Shown: positions 18,312-32,200 of the stretch, in pieces
Layout of the letters: the number at the start of each line of letters is the position of its first letter
How positions within the stretch are numbered: position 1 is the first letter of the stretch
The notes under the pieces: generated by a model
Told to the model about the DNA's origin: nothing
Database searches by the model: none
Seen by the model: only the letters and a program-made list of their open reading frames with translations
Made by a program: the position numbers and the translations under genes
Origin: Priapulus caudatus
Lineage: Eukaryota > Priapulida > Priapulimorpha > Priapulimorphida > Priapulidae
Length of the DNA stretch: 35,124 bases
Direction: 5' to 3'
NCBI RefSeq assembly: GCF_000485595.1
Contig: NW_014578618.1
Span: 29,734 to 64,857, forward strand

Positions 18312-21300
18312 CTGCAGCAGAAAGAGTTACAGCCATCAAGTACACCCATTTGCTTTCAATATTACACACATTTCATTAAAATAAACAATATTAAGTGCTT
18401 CACGGTTACCATGTCAATTAAAAAAAGCTTTTGGTGAGCTGCGTTTTTGTCTTTTGAACAATGCCACGACCGATTACGATATTTTATCGTGTGGCACTTT
18501 TTCTCGCCACCGGATGGCAGCACCTACCTCTAATTCACCACTGTCAGTAGAACGCATCGTTGCAGTCTTATCCTCGGCATCTCCATTCACCTCTGGTTCA
18601 CCTGCGAAACAGACAATAAGCAAACGTGAAACTTAATCCAAGCTCCAACTGTATGATTGACTGCCAATAACCGGCATGAGAGTAGTAATGCATGCGATAC
18701 CAGATACAACAGCTCAAGGAATTTGAATACCATGATCCAGCTAATTTCTTATCACACAAATTATAAAAGCGATTACGAGAGTATTTTCGATAATGCACAA
18801 CATGAGAGATATAGCTTTTCTGATAATACGCAATATCAGAGATAGATCGAGAGACAGTTATAAAACAGATGCAAGACAGCCTCGCAAGACGCCCTTACGG
18901 AATAAACGACGGTAATAGAAATTTTTATAACAATAACAAACGTCAAGACATAGAAACTCAGATTGATCATAGGTGATCGATCATATTGATCAAAGTGAAA
19001 TCGAACATTTGCGAATAATCTTTCCAATGTTAGTTCCACTCAGTGGCATTATTGCGAGCTGCACAGGAGAAGTAGCCTTAGTAATGTTAGCGTGTAATAA
19101 ATATTAAGAGCTTGGGTTATTGCTCTTTGCAGTAAGCAATATTGTGGCCACCTCGCAAGCTTTAACCACTCGAAACCGCAGCAATGCACATATCATTACC
19201 CTGTCACCGAACCACCAACACCTCGCTCACATTCATTACTGTTCAGTTGTTCACCAGCTTGCATGCGATGCCGGAACAAGTGAACAGCCCAGCGCAGGAA
19301 AGCAGATCGTTCGACAAGTCGATCCGAGCGTCCGTTCTAACACCCAGCACCAGGCAACCGGTTACGCACCGAGAGAGCTAGCGTGCACTTACTTACCTGT
19401 GCCACTCCGCTAGGACGCACGCACGCACACCTGCCCGCACACACGCCCCCTACCAACCACCAGCTCAGCCGAGAAATACTAGAAGCACGTAAGAGACCCG
19501 CGGTCACACCCCGCTCGCCAGATGGCGCCGATAACCAATTTCACCCAATGTGACAAGTGAACATGAAAACGCATGGCGCCATCTTCGATCGACCTATCCG
19601 CCATGCAGTTCTAGCCGATCGTCCGCAGCAAGAGGACGTTTTAAAAACACTGCTTAGCAACGACATGTTGCAAAGTCGACATTTTTGTGCACACGCGGCA
19701 CAATCGAGTACAAACTGTGCAAGTTTGACGAACATAGCAACAACGTATGAAGTCACACGCCGAGTTGCACTCTTTCAAAAGCTGCATGGCTATCCTACTG
19801 TGGCAGATAAGTCGATTGCTCAAAGCCCAACTCTACGCAGACGCACGACACCCCGAACAACGACAACAACAACGCGGTCTACGCCACAGACGGCGCAGCA
19901 GCAGACGCCAACGCTGCCGGCGCCACCTATCCGCCAACTTACGTTTCTTCTGCCGGGGCTCTCTCGCCGACTTAGCGCGGCGGAACTGTGCGTCGCTCTG
20001 TTGCGGGGTCTCTGTTTAGCGCAAGGTACGTATACATGCGTGAGAAAACAGGGAGGAATCCATGCGGGAGGAAGACGGCACGCACGCGGCAACAACAACG
20101 AAACGCATGCGTAACTATACGGTAATCTTTGTCGCGTTATAAATCACGACTCGAGAAAAGAAGGGTTTCGTCTGCCATGCAAGCGAGCAAGAACGTCTAA
20201 TATGAATTTAAAAAAAACAAGTGTCGAGAATAATATAATGTGTCGGCTAATATAATCGAGAACGAAAAATTAGCAATAAGTAGGCTAGTAATATATATAA
20301 TGGCGCAATGCAGCCGGTGAGAATTGTTATAAGGGAAATAGTTTCCGGTTGCTGCACTCAACATGAGAACGAGTTTTGAAACATGCATGCATGCATCCAT
20401 CACGAGCCTAGAACTCACTCAACGACATTCACGCACGCACGCATGCACTCACTCAACCACGCTCACACACGCATGCACTCACTCAACCACGCTCACACAC
20501 GCACGCACGCACTCAACTACATTCATACACGTACGCACGCACGCACACATACATGTACGCACTCACGCAGACCGATCTCACATCACAATGAGGCAATTTC
20601 GCATTTCGACAGTGCATGGACGGTAACCCGTTTTGTGGACGTATCGTATCGTAGCACGGGAGTTACCGACTCACGGCTCGGCACTGTGCAATAACATAGA
20701 CAGTCGCCTGCATACTTTAAGAAAAAGAACTCATTTTCAACGTTCCCAATAAAAATGTAACCTGCCATGTGGACGTTTTATTTTTAGATGTGCTACACAC
20801 TCTGTAAAAGCTTCAAAGGTGATATATATAAATAAGGAGATCACGCAGCTCAGAATTCCAAATACGACCGTAAAGCCAAACCTGTGTACAAAGGTCAGTC
20901 GGTGAAATTGCCAAAAAAGTGTCCTTTATAGACAGGAATCCATATAAACTCGTCTGATTTTGCTTAATCAGTTCCTCTCAAATTTCGAAAAACATAAAAC
21001 TCCCTCGATCCGCCCTGCAGTCGAAAAAATCGGCACACGCGCGAAATGCGTAATCGTCTCCCCCCTCCCCCTCTGGCGCGTCGCTACGGCGACGATACTC
21101 ACTGCGTTCGTCCTGCCAGCGATCGGACGCCGGACGCTCACGCTGAAGGTCCGGCGGCGGCGTGACTGCGCGCTGCGGCGGAGCAACCGCGCGCGGCGGC
21201 GGCGACGGTGGCGCCCTCTCACGTCCCGCTACACGACGCGGGGGTGAAAGGCAAAACATGCATCGTCATGCAACCACGCACGCGAGATAGAGAGAGAGAG

Positions 21301-22303
21301 AGGTTCGTACAGACTGAACGAGGGCTCCCCCGTTACAGAGGTGCAAGCGGGGAAAGGAAAGTGGAGAGGGGACGAGGGAGGAGGAGGGGGAGAGGACGAA
21401 GGAGGAGGAGAGGGAGGGGCAGAGGAGGAGGAAGGGGAGGAGCAGAGGAGGGAGGAAAAGAAGGGGAGGGGCGAATGAGGGAGGCGAGGGGAGGAGGGGG
21501 AGGAGGGGAGGGGGCCGTTATGCCACAGTGGCTGTGCGAAATGTTTCCTCTCTTCACGAATTTGAGAAATCACTGGTTACGATTTTCCTCACGTAAAGCT
21601 CTATGGCTCTTAGCTCCACAAGCTCCATGTCGTTTATGGATGGACTGGGAAGATCCCGAAAGGGGGTTGTACAAAATGGAGCCAATTATGCCAGGTAAAC
21701 TTCAACAATTCGGAGATGTACACAGCAAGCTACTAAAACGCAGCATGGCTGTGTTGGGATTGTCAACGGGAAACACTGCTGGACATTAGGGCATGTTGAT
21801 TAGGCAATTAAGGCATGGCAGAGGATTCATGGGGATTCCACAAATATGCTTCAACTTTGAAGGCACCTCGGACGCGACACGAGTTAAAGGCCCAGGGAGA
21901 ACCCTTATCTCTGTACGAACCTCTGTCAACTCACTATCAATAACATCCATGCATCTAAACTAAAATGTAAACGCAAAAACTCTACTGGCACACGCAAATC
22001 ACACAACCGATCGCTAATACAATTATTAATGCTCGCAACGTTAAATAAAAACTTGTTAAAGCATCGCACGTCGTCACGCGATCTTGTCGGATAAATTTGT
22101 GCAAAATCAAGAACACGAGACACAGCAGCACTACACAGCCAGACTCACAGTACAGAGGAGATGCGTACCGCACGCGGACCTAGGCGATGGACGCGGAACC
22201 TTCCAACGCAGAGAGGCCACCACCACACACAGGTCACCACGATGCCGGGGGAAACCCACGCGTACTGAACTCATACACAGCGATACTCACTATACATCAT
22301 ACA

Positions 22304-22335
<32 letters not shown>

Positions 22336-25300
22336 CACACACACGCACACACACGCAAACAGCGACGCCAGCTAACATACAACTCGGTGGCAGAGGTACA
22401 CGAACAGAAGTCGTCTGTCGTACGTCGCCGTGGCAACCGATACTAAACACGGTAGCGGGTTCACGCGCTGAGCACAACGCTGAGACTACGCGAATGGGAA
22501 TTCGTGAATGTGATGCACGTACCTCCACTTAGGAATGTCACGAAGTAAGGGAACGCTTTCTAGGCGCACATGAACGTGTGAATGTATTCTACATAAGGGA
22601 ATGGCACAAACGCATTCTACCCAAATGCAGATCATACGCATATTCACCTACACACACACGGGAACGTCCAAGACACGGATTCGTTCTACGAGCACGTGAA
22701 TGCGTTAATGCATTCTACGTGAACGCACGAATGGATCTACGTACGAGAATTCCACTGCATTCTACGCACGTGAACATCACGAATGGATCTACGTACGAGA
22801 ATTCCACTGCATTCTACGCACGGAAACAGCACGAATGCATCTACGTACGGGAACTACATTACTGCATCTAGAAGCCAGCGACATCCGGGGTCTGGAAGCG
22901 GCGAGCGAAAAACAATGCAGAGATCGCTTCCGAGCGCATGCCGGTACCTACGCCCCGAGAAGCTGTCATTGTTTCTACATAATCAGACGTCTCAAAATTC
23001 ACATATAAAGCATGGGATAACAGCACAAACACCCCCGCCCCCCGCCCCCTCACACACACACACAGCTACGACTCGTAGCTCACTAAGCTACGACCTCATT
23101 GCTCCTAAGCTAAGACCTCATAGCTCCTAAGCTACGACCTCGTAGGCTCCTAAAGCTACGACCTCATTGCTCCTAAGCTACGACGCTCATAGCCCTAAGC
23201 TACGACCTGCATAGTCCTAAGCTACGACCCTCGTTGCCCTAAGTACGACCATCATAGCTGCCTAAGCGCACGACCTCATAGCTCCTAAGCTACGACTCTC
23301 GTAGCTCCTAAGCTAAGCGACCTCGTACGGCTCTAGCTACGACTCTCGTAGCTCCTAATCACGACCTCATAGCTCCTAGAGCTACGAGCGCTCCCCTAGT
23401 TCCTATGTACGACCTCGTATCCCNNNNNNNNNNTGCTCCTAAGCTACGACTTCGTAGCTCCTAAGCTACGACCTCATAGCTCCTAAGCTACGACCTCATA
23501 GCTCCTAAGCTACGACCTCATAGCTCCTAAGCTACGACCTCATAGCTCCTAAGCTTACGACCTACGTAAAGCTTGCTATGCCTACGACCTCGTAAGCCTC
23601 TAAGGCTACGACCTCGGTAGCTCCTAAGCTACGAACCTCGTAGCTCCGAAGCTACGACCTCGTAGCCTCCTAAGGCCCTACACCTCGTAGCTCCTAAGGC
23701 TACGGACCTCGTTGCTCCTAAGCTTACGACTCATAGCTCTAAGCTAACGACCTCGTAAAGCTCCTAGCTACGACCTCATAGCTCCTAAAAGCTACGACCT
23801 CATAGCTGCTATGCTATGTCAATCACAGCCAGGGCGGGGCGGGGTTGCTACGGCAGCATCCCGCGCCGCGCGGTATCAGGGCGGCATCGTGAGCGTTTTT
23901 TCGAGCGTTCGCTTGTTTTCAGGCGAGCCCGAACCCGAGCCCGAGCCCGAGCCGGAACCCCTGCAGGTGCAGACGGAGCCTCAGCCCCAGCAGGAGCCGG
24001 CGGCCGAGGACGGCGCCCTATCCAGCGGACCCCAGTCCCCCGTGTCCGACGAAGCCGACGGTAGGTGGTGCCCCCTACGATGTTTCGTAGCCGGAAAGAG
24101 CGAGGATATCCGATGAAACGTCGCTTCGTTTTCCCGGATAGCTTTTCTGGGTCGGAGTGTGTGCGGTCTCATCGAGTCCGATTCAAGGCGTGCTGCGAGG
24201 GTGGGTGTGGAAGGATTTTTAAAGGAGAAGAATTAAATCGTTTTATTTTGTTTTCTTCTATCTCCGCCGCGATGGCGGATCGGCGACGGCCGTTTTCTCC
24301 GGTCGGTCGCCGGCGTCCGACGCTCGTTTTTTTACGTTCACCCTTTTCTTTTGCCATTTTTCGTTTTTAGCCGGTTTGCCGCGCGGGCACCGAAAACCCG
24401 TCGTACACACAGATACTGTCACCAACGACGGTTAGTAGTAGGAGAAGACACTACGCGTGTGTGTGCGTGTGTCGTGGCGGTGCAACTTCCCGTTGCATGT
24501 TAACCCCTCGCTGGCTGTGAGGCTGCATGCAAGGCCGGGACGGGGCTTTGCTGAGTGCTTAGGAGCTATGAGGTCGCGTCGAAACAGCCATGTAATCGGG
24601 GAAACAACCGGCCTCATCTCAAAATAACTGACAGTAACCGATAAATAACTTTAATTATTACGATGGCTATTGAACTTAATACAGCGTTTATGCCACTCTT
24701 TCCTTTCTTTAATTTGGTGTTCTCTATGCATATAGCAATTACATAGCAACATAATAAGTCCATATAGCAATACTAAGCAACATAGTAAGTTCATACAGCA
24801 ACTATATATAGCAATATACTAATTTCATATAGCAACTATATAACTATTAACAATATAAGAAGTTCATACACCAATTACATATCCAGATGCCCCCCGACCC
24901 CACCCACCACCCACCGACCCGACCACTCACCTCTCTCGCGTCTCTCGATGTCGGCCTTGTACTTTGCGATGTCATCGTCGGTGATATTGTCAAACGGGTT
25001 CGCGGCGTAGTACTGCCGGTAGACCTGCACGTTGTGCTGCTGGTCGCGCTCGATGATGCCCTTCGACGCCGCGCCGAACGCAATTACCTTATCGTCAGCG
25101 CCGCTCAGCGTGCCGTCCTGCAAAACAAGAGAACGTTCAGCGTGCCGTCCCGAGAGAACGCTCAACGAGTTGCGCAAACCCCTCGCGAACACAGACGGTC
25201 GGGGCATACGCAGAGACCATTGGGCTTCGCTGCACTGATGCATCAGTGAAGGAGGAGGTTCCTTACCTGCATCCTCTGCACCTCTTCCCATGTTGTTCCT

Positions 25301-26225
25301 TCCAGAATCTTAGACTGTGGTCCGGAGGTGATTGTTCCCTTCAGCCTCTCACTCTTCAACTGTAAGCAACAACAACAACAACGACGACAATGAACATCAT
25401 GTATAACCAACAAACACGGTGACCGTAAGAACATCGACACACTGATAATTGTGAGTAATAATGGAAATTATCGTCCACGAAAGAACAAGAAGATGATGAC
25501 AACGTTACATTCTCAAAGTACAAAACTCAATTATGAATTATGTAATAGACTTAAATAATCTCTCTATCTATTTATCTATCTAACAACAACAACACCAAAG
25601 CATTAATACGGAGCAAGAACCAAAAACGAGAATAAGAAGAAGAAAGATGATGACGTCAGACACTGCAAAACAAAAGTAAAAACAAAAGAACAACAACACG
25701 GGTCGCTACCATCACGAAGAAAATCGCCGCATAAATTCGCACGGAACCAATAAAGCATCGACGCGTTGCGGACCGCTAATCTACGGAACAGCCACCTGGT
25801 TCCCAGATCACATGCCGTGACGGATGCTCCTGCGCGGGTAACACGGTAAGTTGGTAACACAGCCGGCGCTAACACAACTAGATACAAGAACTAACTAGCT
25901 ACACGAGACCACGCAGCAAGCTGTTGTAACATGCCGGCCCACTCAGCAGGACACCCAGCTACAAACACTGCGGTAGTACACTACACGCTCTTACGGTCTT
26001 ATCTCCAACAATGAGACAGACAGGAGGCAAAAGCTCATGCCAGCCCACTCAGCACGATACTACACACTCAGCTACAAACACCCTAATATGCAGGTGACCA
26101 CCGTAGCTAACACATCGTAATACGCTACACAGTCTTACACGCTATTCTGAACATTGCGAAAAACAAACGTCAAGAGCTAACGGTGGGTATGATATAACAT
26201 TGATAATATATAATATTATCATTAT

Positions 26226-26256
<31 letters not shown>

Positions 26257-29200
26257 CATACACAACTTCTGATATAACATTGCAGCATTATTGAGCAGTT
26301 ATTGAAATTAAGCAATGCTTACAGCAACGATTCAACACGACATTACTCTGAGGCCAACGTGGCAAAGAGAACAGCAACACAAAGCGGCTATATATGCAAA
26401 TATATGCAAATGGTGCGACATCAAGCATCAGTGATATGTTGACACTGGCAATGTTCACCAGGCCACATGATGTTTATGCATATAGGATGATTACAACACA
26501 TCACGCACAACATTACCATAAACAATCATGTGGCCATTTCCATATGTCTATGACTCAGCCGAGCATACTATTTACTATGTTACTATACTAGCCAGAGATC
26601 TGATGGTTGCTTAACCAACCCACATCGAGCACATGTACGAAGGGAATACCAAAAGTATGTTGGAAATTAGGCCCATAGAAATTAAATAATAGAAATTAAA
26701 TTATATTTAATAAATTAATAGAGGTTAATAGAAATTTATGCACAATACGTGCAAGGATATAATTATTTCACTTTTCGTGAGATCTCCAAGAAATACAAAT
26801 ATAACTGTTGCACAGATGACACACAAGTTATGTAGCTTGCTATAACACTCACGACTACAAAGCTTTCTTTCAGATTTCATTCAGGCATAATACAGATACA
26901 GGTTTTCACGAACTATTATTACAAATTTGGTATTCCCTCTCCCACCTGCAAGCAGGAAAGCAGACACTGGGAAAGCACGGTAACACCACGGTCCACATCC
27001 ACACTTATCGGGGAAGAGCGCTCGCTACACGACGTCACACGCGCAGCGCCATCTATCCGGACGTACCTCCGGCGACACGCAGACTTACGCGTGGTGGCCC
27101 CCTACCTGTCGCTGAAGCTGCTTGAACTCTTTGCGGTTGTCTACGGTCTCAGGCACGAAAGCGTGTGGACCGTAGCTCATTATCGAGCCTCGGGTCTGAG
27201 CCGAGCTACTGTCCTGGCAAATCCACTGCCGAAACAAGCAAGGCATGCAAGAGTGAGAAAGAGAGAAGAGACAGAGAGAAGGAAGGAAACGGCGAGCAGG
27301 AAAGGCAATGCTCGCCGCGCAGCCGCCCTGGGAAACCGCGTCCCGATTTCCGTCCCCCCTCGTCTCCCTCGAGTGCAAGCAGCGTGAAGCCATCAAGGCT
27401 TCAATAACCAATCAAGCGATCGTCATCGACGGCGGAACGGAAATCGGGGCGGCGGGTCTCCCACAGCGATGCGGCGGCGGCGGCAACGATTCCCCGCCCG
27501 CCGGCCGACCGGGCGCGGCCCTCTCATTTACCGTCGACTGGAGTTTTTTGAACTCTCTGGGGTCTGTGTCGCGCGGCACGAACTGGTTGATGTCCATCTT
27601 GAACGGGGTTCCGCGCGCGGTAGAGTCGCTGTCACCCTCTCCCACCTCCTTCCACTGAAACCATCGCACACACACACGCATTACGAGACGACTACTCTAC
27701 TACGATGAACAAACGAACGAACGAACGAACAAACGAACGAACACTACGAAGGCTCCAAGTGCATGTTATGTAGATGAACATTTGTTTGTTGTTTAAAGTG
27801 ATTACGTCACCGTAAATAGTAAAAATTAAAATATAAGTAATTCTGTTCACTTTTTACGGTTAAATTGCTGCATTATACTTCTTATTTTACTATATTGTTC
27901 GATGTGAACATACACTCGTGACTCATACATAGCCCATAGCAAGCAATTAAATTCGATGTGAACATACACTCGTGACTCATACATAGCCCATAGCAAGCAA
28001 TTAATGTCAGGAACATAATATCAAATCGTCCAGGTTTTTTGGATTTTTAACTAGTTGAGAAACAATCTTATCAGGTAAGAATTTGACGATAAGTTTAGTC
28101 CCATTAGTCCTTACTTTTAATGTAAAAAAATGGCAACAAAAATTTTACAAATTTTACAATACAAAATTCGTGACGTAGTCAATTTAACGTGTCTACACGT
28201 TACAGTGTTTCCCCTGGCCTAAAAAGTCTGTGAGGTGGTAAAAAAAATTTTGCGTGTGATTGCGCGTTTCGAGGTCCTAGCAAAGCGAGCACCGCAGGTG
28301 AAGATTTTTGAATTTGTGAAAAAATGGTGCAATATGGTGCATTCTAAGGTATTTTGGTGCATTATAAGCCCTGTTCTATGGAAGAACAGTGATTTTCGTC
28401 AGCGAGGCAGTGTTTTGGACAAATTTCTGTGTGGCGGCTGAGAATTTGAGCGAGGCGCTCGTGTCAATGCAGGGGAAACACTGCGTTATATAGATTTGTT
28501 GCAAGTGTGTACGCTTGTATGCTCGTCTGTGTGTGCGTGTATGCGTGCGTGCACCTCTATTTTTTATATTTTTCCATTTTTTTATCTCTCTCTCTCTCTC
28601 TCTCTCCCTCTGACTATCTGTGAGCGTGCATGCATGTCTTGTCTGTATCTGGGTGTGTGGAACGTGTATGTGTGCGCGTGCGTGTGTGTGTGCATTCGTG
28701 TGCGTGTGTGCGTGCGTGTGTGTGTGCGTGTGTGCGTACTAATTCGTTCAAAGATCAATTAATGATAACGTTGTTGAACAAAGCCGGACAATGCTGAATC
28801 AATCCATGTACTAACCTGTGTGGACAAATAGACATTATCATGTATAAATACATGTAACACGAAACAAAACAGAGCAAATAGATGCCACGGTTAATCAAAC
28901 CACACATTTAACTGTACTAAAATTGCAATTTAACTTAAATTCAATAATTCGATTAAATCAAATTTTAAATTGTATCAATTGTTCAAGTGCACCACAGATT
29001 ACTACTAGAATTCACCATCAACGCCATCTCAACACCTAAAACAGTTGTTCTAATTCTCCACTACAACGTAATACCATCACTCACGCATTCCCCTAACCCG
29101 GCCCCACACGATTTGCAGCCAACCAACCATGACATCATCCTACTAATCACCCTTCACAACTCCGATCATGACTCCTCTCCTCTCTCCATCCATCCCCCCG

Positions 29201-32200
29201 AATCAAAACCTGGTCAACTTTCATCGAAACTCCCCAGTCGACCCCCGTTTTGCAACCCGACCAACCCTGATCCAAACCCCTCCCTTGACCTCTGTTTATA
29301 AACCTGACCAACCCTGATCCAAACCCCTCCCTCGATCCCTGTTTATACACCCGACCAACCCTGATCGAAACCCCTCCCTCGACCCCTGTTTATAAACCCG
29401 ACCAACCCTGATCGAAACCCCTCCCTCAACCCGCGTTTCAAAACCCGACCAACCCTGATCGTAACTCCCCTCTCGACCCCCATTAAGAAACCCGACCAAA
29501 CTCCTCTTCCCGAGTCCTTTTCGCGACCCCCCCCCCCCCCCCCCCCCCGTCACAACGACAATGCGCTGTCCGCCTGCTACGCAGCGACGCTTGTACCTTG
29601 GTGATCTTCTTTGGATTCGGAGTGCCGGTCTCTTCGAACTCGACCTTCTCGTAGCTGGAGGGCGTGTTCATCCACTTGTTTCGCTCTCCCTGCTTCCTGA
29701 GCTCCATCGCTTGCTTCAGCGAAGAGCTGCGCGCGGGACAGACAGACAGACGGACGGACGTTACCATTAGGCGATTCGACAAACCCCACGTGAATTCACT
29801 ACAGTACACAATCTATTATCCGAAACCCTTGGGACCAGACACATTTCGGAATTTTGGAATTTTTCGGAATGGTAGTACAGTACAGATATACATAGCGTAT
29901 ATCCTGCAACTAGCCAATATTAAAACCCAAGTTTTCAAGAGGCCAAGTGCTGTACCGGTACAGTACAATATTTATGAGTAATGCCAAAAACATGAATATC
30001 TCTGCAGTGACCCTTGTGCAGACAAACGCGAGCTTTGGTGTGTAGACGACCTCCAAGAAAAAACTTGCAGTTTTCTGAGCCTTGCGGTTTTCAGAACAGC
30101 GCATCACTCAATCGAACAGCATTCTCCCTCATGGCTACGCCGCAAGGCAGGCAGCAGTTAACATTATACTTCATCCTCATCTGTGTCGCTATGGAAATCA
30201 TCATCGATGGTGACCCTACAGAAAGCAGTATCGATGGCGTTGCTACGGAAACCACCGTCGATGCTGTCGCTATGGAAACCGTCGCCGCAGCTCTACTCAC
30301 TCCAGCGATCCGTCCTCGTCGTCGAAGATGTATCGGAACGAGCTGGCACTGGGTGGAACCTCCACATCCTCAAAGCCCTTCCTTATTCTCTCTACTCTCA
30401 CTACGGGCTGCCTGTACACGTAGCCTGTCCTGTATCCCTAAAACAACAACAACAACAACAATGATGATGATGACCTACTATCATCAACACACACCACCAA
30501 TCATTAGTCATAACCACCAATCCTTCCTTATTCTCCTTACTCTCACCACCAGTCCTGTATCCCTGTGGATAATGTGTGATTTATAGATGATTAGATATTA
30601 CGGAGAAAATGGAAGTCAGCACTGGCTTTAGATGATATATTTCCAGTCCGCTACCTCCGACAAATGTAGCAAAAGAATGCCACAGAGACCGGCCCTAGAA
30701 GGAACCATATCCACTCTACTACCACTCGCATCGCAAGCCCTGCAGGATAATGCATCACGGCCATAACTTCACGCAAAGCCAGCTATACGATCGCAGAGGT
30801 AAAACACTCACCAACGCAGAGGCCTCACAGACCGGCCCTATATGAAACCATATCCATTCTACTACCACTCGCATCGCAAACCCCGTGGGACAAGGAACAA
30901 CGGACCCAGCTCCACACAAAGCCTGCTACACCAGAGATGCCAACACATATTTGAAGCAATCTGTAGTTTCTGGCCATCAAATTAGTAGTTCAAGGGTCAC
31001 GTAGTGACCTGAGTTTGCTAGGGGGGTCCGGCATGCCCCCCGGAAAATTTCTTGATTCTGAGATGCAATTTCCTGCATTCTGAGGGTCAAAAATGACAAT
31101 AAATTGGAAAAAAAATGACAATAATTAAAAAAAAAAAAATTTTTCCGATCACAGTGAAATTTGTAGCTTGATACAAACTGGTCGTAGTGGTGCAAAAGGA
31201 ATAGAAATTCGTATAAAATACGGATAAATCGTAGTGGTTGGCATCTCTGCTACACGATCGCGGAAGTAAAACAGCGATTAACGGAGGCACTTACGGTGGC
31301 GTCCATCCACCGCATGTGCGCCTCAAACTCGAGCTGGCCCGGCCGCCACTTGATCGAGTCCTGGTTGCTGTTGACGCCGCCGCCGCCCTGCCGCCCGACC
31401 TCGTTCACCTTCTGCACGACGTCGGCCGACGGCTGGATGATGTTGTCTAGACCGGCGGTGACGGCTCGCGCCTGCAGCGGACAATGCGTGCATCAACGCG
31501 ACATGTTCGCCACGAACACAGACGACTGTCCACTCCGCCCGAGCAAGCAAGGTTGCTATGCCGGTCACTGTTGCTAGGTGAGGTTATTATTATTATAATA
31601 TTATTATTATTACTATTATTTATTATTATTACTGTTATTATTATTATTATTACAAAATATTTATTGCATGTAGGGCCATCCTTAAAAAATTCTATGTTTT
31701 GCTGTCCCCCGATCCATGATTTTTTTAGTGGGTAGGTTTTTTTTGTGAGGCATAATAGCGTGTATTTTAGTCTGTCCTCCTGTTCGCACAATGCTTTGTG
31801 TTTCGTCTTAACTATGAAGGAATGTTAAAAAAAATAAAAGAAAAAAAAGGAACCCAAAATGTTCAAAAAGAAACTTGGGTCGCCGGCTTTTTCGTGGCGT
31901 CGGGTCGGGATTCCAGAAACATAATTTTTTATTCGAGCCTCGTACAAATACATGTACTGAAGGTTCTAACCACACCGGGCATTGTTGCTAGATCATGGTC
32001 TAACCACGCCGGCCTACCTGTCAGGTGAGGCATTGTTGCTCGTTAACGAGACTTCAACGTACCTGTGTCTCGCACGCGATCATGCAGTTCCATGCGTAGT
32101 ACCAAGCCTCCTCGATGGTCTCTCCCAACGTGACAAAGCCATGGTTCCTCAGGAACATCACCTGCGCAAAATCCAGAATATCATCACCCGCCGACACCTC

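Larger units (their letters stand above)
27700..29595. other. Adducin intron with duplications, a MITE and simple repeats
   Basis: No gene seen. Besides the elements listed separately, it holds GAAC/AAAC repeats near 27712-27740, a (CT)n run near 28585-28606, TG-rich repeats at 28500-28740 and a 22-base poly-C run at 29527-29548. Confidence 0.7.

Noticed and set aside
21208-21789. 193-residue ORF on the plus strand
   Set aside because: Most of it is the polypurine tract; the remaining part (MPQWLCEMF onward) matches no family I recognise, so it is not called a gene.
23078-23815. Regular short repeats that might suggest a CRISPR array
   Set aside because: Units follow each other directly without unique spacers, the partial symmetry and degeneracy are minisatellite-like, and the genome is eukaryotic.
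28496-28762. Cys/Val-rich ORF
   Set aside because: Produced by TG/GC dinucleotide repeats.
29147-29553. Gly-rich repeat protein on the minus strand
   Set aside because: The reading follows the 54-bp minisatellite in an adducin intron; splice and codon evidence are lacking.
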